A stretch of 52,161 nt of DNA from Irregularibacter muris (GTDB lineage Bacteria > Bacillota > Clostridia > Eubacteriales > Garciellaceae). Below the pieces are notes generated by a model. The model ran no database searches. It worked only from the letters and a program-made list of their open reading frames with translations, and was not told where the DNA came from. Of this stretch, positions 17,358 through 25,768 are shown piece after piece (position 1 is the first letter of the stretch; each line of letters starts with the position of its first letter). A program made the position numbers and the translations under genes. Location of the stretch: the NCBI RefSeq assembly GCF_024622505.1, contig NZ_JANKAS010000009.1, positions 1 through 52,161 on the forward strand, written 5' to 3'.

Positions 17358-18089
17358 ATGCAAAAAAACAATTTAAATCTAGATGAAAATCAAAAACTGT
17401 ATAATGTATTAAAAGAAATAAACCCTAGTAGCAAAAAAAGGTTATCTGAAGAGCTATTTATCACATTAAGAAATTCTATTCTAAGCGGTGAACTTCCCGA
17501 AGGATATATTTTTCCAAATGAAATTGAGCTTTGTAAGAAATTAGACATTGGTAGGAGTACCCTAAGGGAGGCCTACGCTCCTCTTGAAAGGTTAAATTTA
17601 ATTTGCAGAACTAAAAATGGTACCTATGTTAATTCAGAATCTGAAATAAAAAATCCAATGAATTTTGATTTAGTCGCCAAGTATTCACATTCTAAGGATA
17701 TTATGGAGTTTCGTGAAATCATCGAGGTCGGCATAGCGTATAGTGCAGCAAAAAATGCTACCAAAGACGATGTTAAAAAACTAGAATCTTTGGTAAAATT
17801 AATGAAAAAAAGTTTTAATGATCCTGCTTCTCTTACAATATATGATTTTGAATTTCACTCGGAATTAGCCAGGATCTCTGGAAATGAACTTTTCCTTATT
17901 GCTTTACAAGTTGTAAGGGTAAGCTATGAGCGATTTGTTTATAACGCATTTAAAAAAGATCTTTTTCAGCAATCCATTGAAGACCACTTATCACTCATTG
18001 AAGCCCTTCGTAAAAATGATCCTAAGATGGCAAAAACTATTATGCGGGGACATTTAAAACATATCAAAAATGTTGGTTTACTAGATTAA
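17358..18089 (+). CDS. GntR-family transcriptional regulator (FCD/FadR subfamily)
   Basis: A 243-aa regulator transcribed away from operon A. Residues about 25-85 form the winged helix-turn-helix (FPNEIELCKKLDIGRSTLRE). Residues about 105-235 form the helical FCD ligand domain, with EFREIIEVGIAYSAA, FEFHSELARISGNE and a late DHLSLIEAL segment carrying probable metal or acid-binding residues. FCD regulators often bind sugar acids or other carboxylates and release DNA on binding. The likely target is the palindrome at 17025-17037, with a related site near 27382. The ATG at 17358 has AAAGGG upstream. In the recognition helix region LREAYAPLE replaces the more usual LREALRxLE. Confidence 0.9.
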   Translation: MQKNNLNLDENQKLYNVLKEINPSSKKRLSEELFITLRNSILSGELPEGYIFPNEIELCKKLDIGRSTLREAYAPLERLNLICRTKNGTYVNSESEIKNPMNFDLVAKYSHSKDIMEFREIIEVGIAYSAAKNATKDDVKKLESLVKLMKKSFNDPASLTIYDFEFHSELARISGNELFLIALQVVRVSYERFVYNAFKKDLFQQSIEDHLSLIEALRKNDPKMAKTIMRGHLKHIKNVGLLD

Positions 18090-18159
18090 AATTCAGCCCC
18101 CTTATATTCAAAAAAATATTGTTTATAATGTAGTCTATATAGTATTCAAAAAGTTTACC

Positions 18160-18219
18160 TTATCAATATATTTCACCCAGATTATAAAATTTTATAATCT
18201 GGGTGAAATATATTGATAA
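18160..18219. terminator. 60-bp perfect palindrome between convergent genes
   Basis: Arms 18160-18189 and 18190-18219 are perfectly complementary over 30 bp with no spacer. It lies between the end of gntR (plus) and the end of the SDR gene (minus), where a bidirectional terminator is expected. It lacks a proper T-run on either side, so it could also be a protein-binding or cruciform site. The rest of the 310-nt spacer (18090-18399) shows nothing else. Confidence 0.6.
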
Positions 18220-18399
18220 CTTTATGGGTACATCATATCTATTTTTATCATTTACTTTTATCATAAAGAATATGTTCTTTCTTTACATATCAGATTATTT
18301 ACAATCTGTATTGAATTTTTGTATCCAGAATCTAGACCTTAATCTAGTTAGTCTTCCTAATCATACCGTTGCTTGATCAATATTGCTTATAATTATACT

Positions 18400-19173
18400 C
18401 TATTCCCAAACTGCACTTGGATTTTGTACGCAAAATTTACCACCAGAAATTTCTATAAAGGTGCCTGTTATATAGGATGCGTATTCACTAGCTAAAAATA
18501 ATAAGGGATAGGCAACTTCTTCAACCGTTCCCGCTCTTTTCATTGCCAGTGGGTCGATAATGGCCTTGTTATTTTTTTCTAATAATTTTTTATTCATCTC
18601 TGTATCGATTACCCCAGGTATATATCCTAAAACCCTTATATTATGTGGAGCTAATTCTGCTGCTAAGCTTTTCGTCATGCTATAAACTGCAGATTTTGTA
18701 GCTGCATATGCTCCTGCAGTAACAGAGGGCATGATAGAAGCAAAGGATGCTGCATTAATGATTACTCCGCCCTTTCTCTTCATTAATTTTTCCTTAGCAA
18801 TTTTGGAACCTATAAATACCGACTTAACATTAATATCAAACAATTGTTCCCAATCCTGCAGGGACATATCTAGCATTTTAACTAATGGATATATCCCAGC
18901 ATTATTGATCCAAATATCTATACCACCATATTTTTTTTCTACTTCATCAGCAAAATTTATTAATTCCTTTTCATTGGATACATCAGCTTTCATTCCCAAT
19001 ACTTCAATACCATCAGCCTCTAACTCTTTTATTGCATGATTTATATTTGATTCACTTCTTCCACAAATAGCGATCTTAGAACCATTTTCACCAAATACCT
19101 TAGCTATGGATAGGCCTATTCCCCTTGTACCTCCAGTTATAACTGTCACCTTGTCCTCTAAAGAAATATTCAA
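18400..19173 (-). CDS. SDR-family NAD(P)-dependent dehydrogenase
   Basis: A 257-aa classical short-chain dehydrogenase. The cofactor motif is TGGTRGIG (residues about 14-21), followed by NNAG and the catalytic Ser/Tyr/Lys in SFASIMPSVTAGAYAATKS. A C-terminal G-T-F-I-E-I-S-G-G segment closes the fold. The start is a TTG at 19173 with AAAGGAGG and 7 nt spacing. It is last in operon B, 188 nt after the FAH-type hydrolase. In non-phosphorylative sugar-acid pathways, an SDR next to an FAH hydrolase oxidises a 2-keto-3-deoxy acid at C4 to the 2,4-diketo acid. That role fits here but is inferred from context. Confidence 0.88.
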   Translation of the reverse strand: MNISLEDKVTVITGGTRGIGLSIAKVFGENGSKIAICGRSESNINHAIKELEADGIEVLGMKADVSNEKELINFADEVEKKYGGIDIWINNAGIYPLVKMLDMSLQDWEQLFDINVKSVFIGSKIAKEKLMKRKGGVIINAASFASIMPSVTAGAYAATKSAVYSMTKSLAAELAPHNIRVLGYIPGVIDTEMNKKLLEKNNKAIIDPLAMKRAGTVEEVAYPLLFLASEYASYITGTFIEISGGKFCVQNPSAVWE

Positions 19174-19361
19174 AATGTTACCTCCTTTAATTTTTTATTA
19201 TCAGAGCTAAATAAAGTTTTATAAATTTAATTATTATTTCTTTCCTAATAACTTGTTGAGATAATATCTGCTACTTTTTTCTATTATTAAACATCCTCTC
19301 CATACATAGATAGCTACCTCGTCTAGATATCCCTTAAAATTGTAATTTTTTTGTGGATTCA

Positions 19362-20234
19362 TTACTCTAAAGTATTGCTAAGTACTCCAATATTCTCAAT
19401 AATAATTTCTACTTTATCCCCTGATTTCAGATATTGCTTTTCTTCAGTTGTATATCCTAGGGTTACTCCCTCAGGAGTCCCTGTAAAAATAATATCTCCC
19501 GGCTTTAAAGTCATATGTTTAGAAATATAAGATATAATAGCTGCACAGCTAAAAATCATCTTATTGGTATTTGATGATTGTCTGATTTCTCCATTCACTT
19601 TAGATTGTATTTTTAAATTTTGGGGATTGATGCCCTTTGCAGGGATGATATAAGGACCTACAGGTGCAGAGCCATCAAAGGATTTGCCAATCAACCACTG
19701 GCTACTTATAAACTGAAGATCCCTTGCTGAAAAATCGTTTCCTGCAGTATATCCGAATACATAGGATAAAGCTTCTGATTCTTCAATATTCTTGCCCTCT
19801 TTCCCTATAACAATGACTAATTCTGCCTCATAGTCTATTTTCTCGGAATTCTTAGGTATTGTAATGGCCTCATTGTGAGCTGCTAAGGCATTATTAAATT
19901 TACTAAATAACACAGGACTCTTAGGTAAGTCTTGTATTTGAAGCTCATCTATATGGCTTATGTAATTCAATCCTACACAAATAATTTTTTGTGGATTCAT
20001 TATACAGGGTGCAAATTCTATTTCTTCTTCCTTTAAATATAATTCAGCATTTCCCTTAGAATTCTCTACTATTTTTTCGATAGCTTTTCCTTTGTTTTTT
20101 CTTATTACATCATCTAATGTATTTGGCATTTCTATATTCAGTAATTCCCCGGCTTTATTGATATCTAATATTTCGCAATCTGTTTTTACTCCGATTCTTA
20201 TCTCTTGGTTTTTCATAAAGTTTAATAATTTCAT
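19362..20234 (-). CDS. Fumarylacetoacetate hydrolase-family protein (probable 2,4-diketo-3-deoxy acid hydrolase)
   Basis: A 290-aa FAH-family enzyme. Metal-binding acidic residues sit in KIDYEAELVIVIG and GYTAGNDFSARDLQ, with SFDGSAPVGPY and the C-terminal IFTGTPEGV motif. FAH proteins cleave C-C bonds of diketo acids, or hydrate and decarboxylate related compounds. With an SDR directly downstream and IlvD-type dehydratases in the locus, the likely reaction is hydrolysis of a 2,4-diketo-3-deoxy sugar acid to pyruvate and a hydroxy acid, as in the rhamnose LRA5/LRA6 branch. The N-terminal 70 residues form the small family N-domain. The ATG at 20234 follows AGGAGGG. Confidence 0.85.
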   Translation of the reverse strand: MKLLNFMKNQEIRIGVKTDCEILDINKAGELLNIEMPNTLDDVIRKNKGKAIEKIVENSKGNAELYLKEEEIEFAPCIMNPQKIICVGLNYISHIDELQIQDLPKSPVLFSKFNNALAAHNEAITIPKNSEKIDYEAELVIVIGKEGKNIEESEALSYVFGYTAGNDFSARDLQFISSQWLIGKSFDGSAPVGPYIIPAKGINPQNLKIQSKVNGEIRQSSNTNKMIFSCAAIISYISKHMTLKPGDIIFTGTPEGVTLGYTTEEKQYLKSGDKVEIIIENIGVLSNTLE

Positions 20235-20328
20235 CGATAGATACCCTCCTAATATATACTAAAAGTGAAAATGGATAGCTATGCCTTGGTCATGCTATTT
20301 CTTACTAACCGTAGAAAGCATCCTATAG

Positions 20329-20366
20329 AATCTTAGGCTTTCCCTTTTAAGAGAAAGCCTAAGATT
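20329..20366. terminator. 14-bp hairpin after gntP
   Basis: Arms AATCTTAGGCTTTC (20329-20342) and the complementary 20353-20366 enclose a 10-nt loop. It follows the stop of gntP on the minus strand. The T-rich side is on the plus strand, so termination of the minus-strand transcript may be weak and let the FAH gene be read through. Confidence 0.5.
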
Positions 20367-20419
20367 TTATTAATATGATTCATCTACTTTAAGAAGTAAA
20401 TTTTTTATCTATATTGCCC

Positions 20420-21898
20420 TTAGATTATTCCTACACTACTTAATACCCATATAACAAGGATATTGATAACTGCTGCAACTGCATGGGGGAATGTTATATA
20501 TTTTAAAGTCTGTTTTGTACTTAAATTAAAGAATTGGGATGTTACCCAGAAACCACTGTTATTCACATGATTAAGAGCTAAGGTTCCAGAACCTATGGCT
20601 AAGGTTGCTGCAAGTGGTGTTAAGCCCAGTACAGGCAACATTGGATAAACAAGAGCTGCGGCTGTCATTCCAGCTGTTGTCATGGATCCAACGGCTGTCA
20701 TCATTAATACTCCTAAAAGAAAGGGAATCAATATTCCTGGAATGGGTATACCATCAACAAGGGATGTTACTTCATTTACTGCAGGAGCACTTTTAATAAC
20801 TTGACTAAACGCTCCACCCATTCCTGTAATAAGGATTGCCGCTAAAGCCACCTCTAATCCTCGGGCTATCCAGCTATTTAGAAGTATATCCTTAATATTG
20901 CTGTTTTTAGCCATATCCTGATTTTCTAATTCTGTTGCTACTGCCAACTCTCCTTCTGCCCCATTATCATTATGTGTTGCATTATAGTTACTTTCAATAA
21001 CAGACTTCTTATATTTTAATCCTAAAAACATTGTATAGGCTACAGCTAGTGAAAGTGCTACTACTTTATCCCCTAAAAATGCAAAGATTTCTCTTATGGC
21101 ATTTCCTTCTGGAACATACATGTTTATGAACGATGATAGAGAAATTAATACAACAGGAATCAAAATAGGTAACATTGATGCAAAAGTACCTGGTAAGTTT
21201 TCTCCTTCTATTAATAAATCTTCTACCGTATCATCTGCTTTTGCTGGTTTGATACCTTTTACAAAATTTGGATTAGGTAATATTTTTTCCTTTTCTGTCC
21301 ACCTTCTTAATAATAACCATGTTCCCATAAATCCAACTAATGAGATGATAATGCCATAGAAGATAACTAATCCCAAATCCGCTCCCATGACTTCTGTAAC
21401 AGCTAGTATACCAGGAGTTGGTGGTACAACACCATGGGTTAAGTTTAATCCAAGCACTGTAAATGCTGCCATTGTAGCCATGGAAATCCCTTTACGAGTA
21501 GAAAGGATAGAAGCAATATTGGAAGTCAATACCGTGGTGATATCTCCAAATACAGGTATAGAAACAATAAATGCTGTCAGTGATGGAGCTAATTCCAATT
21601 TCTTCCCTTTAAACAATCTTATAAAGAAGTTAGCAATAGATTTTGCAGCTCCAGTATCTTGAATACCCATAGCAAGTACTGCTCCAAGCATAATCGGAAG
21701 ACCTACTCCCTTTAGAGTGCCCCCAAATCCTTCTGAAATTAATCCCATTGTTTCTAGACCCGAAAAACCTAGTCCTACACCAGTAAAAAGCGCTACGATT
21801 AATAATGTAATTACTGGATGCATGTTAACTTTCGTGATCAATAACATTAAAGCTGCGATAGCAATAGCAAGAACGACAAAGAATATTACCGCTGACAT
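20420..21898 (-). CDS. GntP-family gluconate/sugar-acid permease
   Basis: A 492-aa integral membrane protein with about 12-14 hydrophobic segments, of the gluconate:H+ symporter family. It contains family-like glycine-rich stretches (GFGGTLKGVGLPIMLGAVLAMG, GMGGAFSQVIKS), MTTAGMTAAALVYPML and the late ALNHVNNSGFWV. The last, with its Asn and His residues, is typical of GntP/GntT proteins. A hydrophilic loop near residues 290-330 is Asn- and Glu-rich. The ATG at 21898 follows AAGGGGGAG. It sits between the dehydratase and the FAH hydrolase in operon B and probably imports an aldonate or similar hydroxy acid. The locus thus holds two importers, this one and a TRAP system. Confidence 0.92.
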   Translation of the reverse strand: MSAVIFFVVLAIAIAALMLLITKVNMHPVITLLIVALFTGVGLGFSGLETMGLISEGFGGTLKGVGLPIMLGAVLAMGIQDTGAAKSIANFFIRLFKGKKLELAPSLTAFIVSIPVFGDITTVLTSNIASILSTRKGISMATMAAFTVLGLNLTHGVVPPTPGILAVTEVMGADLGLVIFYGIIISLVGFMGTWLLLRRWTEKEKILPNPNFVKGIKPAKADDTVEDLLIEGENLPGTFASMLPILIPVVLISLSSFINMYVPEGNAIREIFAFLGDKVVALSLAVAYTMFLGLKYKKSVIESNYNATHNDNGAEGELAVATELENQDMAKNSNIKDILLNSWIARGLEVALAAILITGMGGAFSQVIKSAPAVNEVTSLVDGIPIPGILIPFLLGVLMMTAVGSMTTAGMTAAALVYPMLPVLGLTPLAATLAIGSGTLALNHVNNSGFWVTSQFFNLSTKQTLKYITFPHAVAAVINILVIWVLSSVGII

Positions 21899-21929
21899 AA
21901 ATAACTCCCCCTTACTCTCTATAAATTAT

Positions 21930-23651
21930 TTAATAGCTCGCACCCTTCATTGCTGAAGATGCGTGTTCTGTATAACGCTTAAATAATCCCGTCCTCTTTG
22001 GTCTTGGAATAACTCCCTCTTCCTTTTTCCTTTTTTCAAATACAGCTTGTACCTCTTCTTCACTACACTCTTTGCCCTCTATACCAACAACATTAATACT
22101 TCTGTTTTCGATATTATATTCAATAATGTCCCCTGTTTTAACAAAGGCTATAGGTCCACCTGAAGCTGCTTCCGGGGATACATGTCCAATTGCTGCCCCA
22201 CTTGTAGCTCCAGAAAACCTTCCATCTGTTACCAAGCTTACAGAACCATCTAATCTTTTATCATTAACAATAGCTTCCGTAGTTGCCAACATTTCAGGCA
22301 TTCCAGAACCCCTTGGGCCTTCATAGCGAATGATGATAATATCCCCTGGATCAACTTTATTTTCTACCACTGCATAATAGGCATCTTCTTCACAATTATA
22401 AACCTTGGCAGGTCCTTTATGATTTCTCATGGATTCCATGCATGCTGAATATTTAAATACAGATCCTTCTGGAGCTATATTTCCCTTTAAGAACGCTATA
22501 GAACCAATTTCTTTTACTTTATCATTGGGTATAATCACGTCATCTCTTTTCAATCCATAATTATGAAGATATCCAATATTTCTATTGAAGAAATTATCTT
22601 TTTCTAAATCCTCCAAGTTTTCTCTAAGGGTCTTTCCTGTAACCGTCATGACATCAAGATTTAAATATTCCTTTAGTCTCAATTGAACCATTGGAATTCC
22701 ACCGGCAAACCAGAAAGATTCTGTTAAATGTTGTCCACTAGGATTTATATTCCCAATATGGGGAATGTTGTGATTGATTTCATCAAATTCTTCTGGAGTG
22801 ATTTCAATGCCTAATTCTTCCGCAATAGCTGGTAAATGTATAGAAGCATTTGTAGAACCTCCAATAGCACTATGCACTACTATTGCATTAATAAAGGCTT
22901 CCTTGGTTAAAATATCACTTGCCTTTATTCCTTTTTCAGCTAATTCCATTATTTTTCTTCCTGCATTTCTGGAATTTTGAAGAATATCTCTCATTGTGGC
23001 AGGCATTAAAGCTGATCCTGGTAGAGCCATACCTAAAGCCTCTGCCATACATTGCATAGTACTTGCCGTTCCAAGGAATGTACAAGCTCCATAGGAAGGA
23101 CAACCTGTTAGCTTATAGTCTCTAACTTCTTGCTCACTTACTTCTCCTTCTCTTTTTTGACGAAGAGAAATATCCCCTGCTACCATAGATGTTGTCATAT
23201 TGGGTCCTGGTCTCATACTCCCACCAGGTATAAATATTGTAGGTATATCTAGTCTTGCGGCCGCTTTTAAGTGGGCAGGTATAGATTTGTCGCAAGAGGA
23301 TATAAGAATCATTCCATCAAAGGGATATACCCCCCCATGTACCTCCACCATATCCGTCATAGCTTCCCTAGAAGGCAAGATCATATTCATTCCATCATGC
23401 CCCTGGGCGCAACCGTCACAAATATCGGTTACATGATATTGGGCGGGAAATCCTCCTGTTTCAAAAACTCCATATTTAGCCTGCTCTGCTAATTTGTCAA
23501 GATGCGTACTTCCGGGATGGCTATCCCCATGGGCATCTTCAATTAAAATTTGAGGTTTGGTGATATCCTTTTCATCAAAGGCAGAACCCAATTGTAATGC
23601 ATCAAATTGAGCCCAAAAGGCCCTTTCTGGCGCACTTTTCTGATTTAACAT
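21930..23651 (-). CDS. IlvD/Edd-family dehydratase 2 (probable sugar-acid dehydratase)
   Basis: A 573-aa relative of the protein at 15302-16978 but clearly divergent from it. Cluster cysteines lie in DICDGCAQGHDGM, SSCDKSIPAHL and GCPSYGACTFLGTAST. The catalytic Ser is in TDGRFSGATSGAAIGHVSPEA. The N-terminal extension APERAFWAQFDALQLGSAF and the YGACTFLGTASTM form resemble sugar-acid dehydratases more than biosynthetic IlvD. It follows dctM by 116 nt and precedes gntP by 31 nt, so it is co-expressed with two transporters. Two dehydratases in one locus may act on different epimers or on successive intermediates. The ATG follows AAAGGGGGA. Confidence 0.88.
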   Translation of the reverse strand: MLNQKSAPERAFWAQFDALQLGSAFDEKDITKPQILIEDAHGDSHPGSTHLDKLAEQAKYGVFETGGFPAQYHVTDICDGCAQGHDGMNMILPSREAMTDMVEVHGGVYPFDGMILISSCDKSIPAHLKAAARLDIPTIFIPGGSMRPGPNMTTSMVAGDISLRQKREGEVSEQEVRDYKLTGCPSYGACTFLGTASTMQCMAEALGMALPGSALMPATMRDILQNSRNAGRKIMELAEKGIKASDILTKEAFINAIVVHSAIGGSTNASIHLPAIAEELGIEITPEEFDEINHNIPHIGNINPSGQHLTESFWFAGGIPMVQLRLKEYLNLDVMTVTGKTLRENLEDLEKDNFFNRNIGYLHNYGLKRDDVIIPNDKVKEIGSIAFLKGNIAPEGSVFKYSACMESMRNHKGPAKVYNCEEDAYYAVVENKVDPGDIIIIRYEGPRGSGMPEMLATTEAIVNDKRLDGSVSLVTDGRFSGATSGAAIGHVSPEAASGGPIAFVKTGDIIEYNIENRSINVVGIEGKECSEEEVQAVFEKRKKEEGVIPRPKRTGLFKRYTEHASSAMKGASY

Positions 23652-23698
23652 TTTAACATCCCCCTTTTTATCTTAAATTTTATTCAAAGCTTTCATTT

Positions 23699-23729
23699 TT
23701 AAGGTATTGGGGACTCCCCAATACCTTAA
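23699..23729. repeat. 14-bp hairpin between dctM and the dehydratase gene
   Basis: Arms 23699-23712 and 23716-23729 pair perfectly around a 3-nt loop. T6 follows on the plus strand, the wrong side for the minus-strand operon. It may shape mRNA stability between the TRAP genes and the enzyme genes. Confidence 0.5.
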
Positions 23730-23767
23730 GTTTTTTACGATAATTTCTTACATACAAGTAGATGCTA

Positions 23768-25057
23768 TTATAATTTAATTAAAGATGGCAGCCATAGCGA
23801 AATAATTGGAACATAAGTAACGATTAATAAACTTACTCCAAGGGGTATATACCAAGGTATTATTGCCTTTATCATGGTTTCAAGTTTTATGCGAGCTACC
23901 CTCGCTGTTGCATATAAACACATACCAATTGGAGGTGTCAAAAGTCCAATCATTAAGTTTAATATCATAATTATTCCTATTTGTATCGGATCAATTCCAA
24001 GCATTGTCGTAATGGGGAGAATAATGGGTGTTAAAATCATTATTGCTGAGTTAGTCTCCATAAAACATCCAATTACTAATAAGAACAAGTTAAGAAGAAG
24101 AAGAATTAAATATTTGTTTTGAGTAAGCACAAATAGGTTTTCCAATAATATATTAGGGATCTGTGTTTTGATTAGCAGATAGCCAAAAAGGCTGGAAGCA
24201 GCTACGATAATCATAATAGCACAGGTCTCACGCACGGTTTCCTTGATTACCACAATAAACTGTTTTAAGGTTATCTCTCGATATACAATCACAGTAAGAA
24301 TAAATGCATATAGTGCTGCAATGGCTGCCGCTTCTGTAGGTGTAAAGATTCCAATAGTGATACCCCCAATTAAGATTACCGGTGTAAGAATAGGAAAGAA
24401 CGCATCGGATATAAGTTCCCAAAACTCTCTTAATGTGGGGAACTTCCTTCTAGGATATCCTCTCTTAATTGCAAAATAGTAAACCATAACCATCATAGTC
24501 AAACCCATTAGTAAGCCAGGAATAACTCCAGCAATTAGAAGTTTTGAAATAGATACTCCCCCAGCAACACCAAATACAACCAAGTTAATGCTTGGAGGGA
24601 TAATAGGCCCAACAGTAGAGGAAGCTGCTGTAACTGCTGCTGAGAATTCCCTATCAAATCCTTCATTTGCCATCGCTTCTACTTCAATTGTGCCTAGCCC
24701 GGAAGCATCAGCTACCGCTGCGCCACTCATGCCTGCAAATATAATACTAGCTGCTATGTTGGCATGCCCCAAGCCTCCAGGAATCCATCCCACTAATCCA
24801 TTACAAAGTCTAAAGATCTTTTTCGTGATACTTCCTACATTCATCAACTTTGCCGCAAGAAGAAAAAAGGGAATAGCAAGTAATGTAAAGTTATTGGTTC
24901 CTGCAACCATCTTCTGTACCATGGTTCCAAATAGATTTCCATTGAAACCTGATTCTATCAACATAACGATCATGGATGTTAAACCTATTGCCCATGGAAT
25001 GGATGCACCGATTAAGAATAAAGCAACCAAAACTCCTATAAATATAACGAGTATCAT
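23768..25057 (-). CDS. dctM: TRAP transporter large permease subunit (DctM)
   Basis: A 429-aa polytopic membrane protein with 12 or more hydrophobic segments. It couples Na+ or H+ flow to carboxylate import in tripartite periplasmic-type transporters. Family marks include GMSGAAVADASGLG, PSINLVVFG and GIFTPTEAAAIAALYA. Its ATG overlaps the dctQ stop by one base (TAATG), showing translational coupling. It is followed by the second dehydratase. TRAP systems typically carry C4-dicarboxylates, sialic acid, keto acids or sugar acids. The operon content favours a sugar acid. Confidence 0.95.
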   Translation of the reverse strand: MILVIFIGVLVALFLIGASIPWAIGLTSMIVMLIESGFNGNLFGTMVQKMVAGTNNFTLLAIPFFLLAAKLMNVGSITKKIFRLCNGLVGWIPGGLGHANIAASIIFAGMSGAAVADASGLGTIEVEAMANEGFDREFSAAVTAASSTVGPIIPPSINLVVFGVAGGVSISKLLIAGVIPGLLMGLTMMVMVYYFAIKRGYPRRKFPTLREFWELISDAFFPILTPVILIGGITIGIFTPTEAAAIAALYAFILTVIVYREITLKQFIVVIKETVRETCAIMIIVAASSLFGYLLIKTQIPNILLENLFVLTQNKYLILLLLNLFLLVIGCFMETNSAIMILTPIILPITTMLGIDPIQIGIIMILNLMIGLLTPPIGMCLYATARVARIKLETMIKAIIPWYIPLGVSLLIVTYVPIISLWLPSLIKL

Positions 25058-25569
25058 TATGCATCAACCTCGCTTCCTATATCGCTTAGGTCATATTCAC
25101 TGCTTTCTAAAAAATATTCTTCAAAATACATCATTTGCCTTATTAGACAGTATATTACAAAGGGCATACAAACAATTATAACAATGTACGTAACTGCACT
25201 AGAAAGCCATGGAAGGGAACCGAGGGTTATGCTCCAAGAACTTTTCACCATTTTTGTCGCACCATAAATTAAAGAGCCACAAAGAATCATGCTAGCAACG
25301 TTAATAAGCAGTTGTATCACATAATGAACCTTCTTTGGGAGTTTTTCTAAAAGAAAGGTGGTTTTTATTTGATTATTCTCTGCCTCAAGAAGTACGACTC
25401 CAGAAAATATCAAAATTCCATATAGCAATCTAGCAACCTCTTCTGTCCACGGAATACTAATTTTTAGAATATAGCGCATGAAAACCTGGGTTAATGTTAA
25501 AACTATTAATATCAACATCATAAACGCACATATATTATCAAAAACCTTAATTAACTTTTTAGGCCTCAA
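25057..25569 (-). CDS. dctQ: TRAP transporter small permease subunit (DctQ)
   Basis: A 170-aa protein with four hydrophobic segments and the SIPWTEEVARLLYGILIF motif typical of DctQ small subunits. It partners DctM. The start is TTG at 25569 with GGGGAGGAG upstream. It lies 199 nt downstream of dctP, with a stable hairpin in between that probably raises the level of the binding protein relative to the permease. Confidence 0.93.
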   Translation of the reverse strand: MRPKKLIKVFDNICAFMMLILIVLTLTQVFMRYILKISIPWTEEVARLLYGILIFSGVVLLEAENNQIKTTFLLEKLPKKVHYVIQLLINVASMILCGSLIYGATKMVKSSWSITLGSLPWLSSAVTYIVIIVCMPFVIYCLIRQMMYFEEYFLESSEYDLSDIGSEVDA

Positions 25570-25717
25570 TACTACTCCTCCCCTGCTGTATATTTTAGTT
25601 AGGGATTAGATAAAAGCTATCTGTATCCTGTGGATTATTCTATAGGACAATTAGCATCATTATCTTTAAAATATATTTTTGTTATACTATCTATTTTTCT
25701 AGGTTTTTAAGTCATTC

Positions 25718-25737
25718 CTGCCCGAATCAACGGGCAG
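25718..25737 (-). repeat. Intercistronic hairpin between dctP and dctQ
   Basis: CTGCCCG (25718-25724) pairs with CGGGCAG (25731-25737) around a 6-nt loop, with no U-run after it. This is a typical place for an mRNA-stabilising stem that favours the solute-binding protein. Confidence 0.55.
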
Positions 25738-25768
25738 AAATAGAATAGTATAAGATGTAAAAATCAAC

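Noticed and set aside
15302-23651. The two IlvD/Edd genes as branched-chain amino acid biosynthesis
   Set aside because: No ilvB, ilvC or leu genes accompany them, and both are embedded with sugar-acid transporters, a lactonase and FAH/SDR enzymes.
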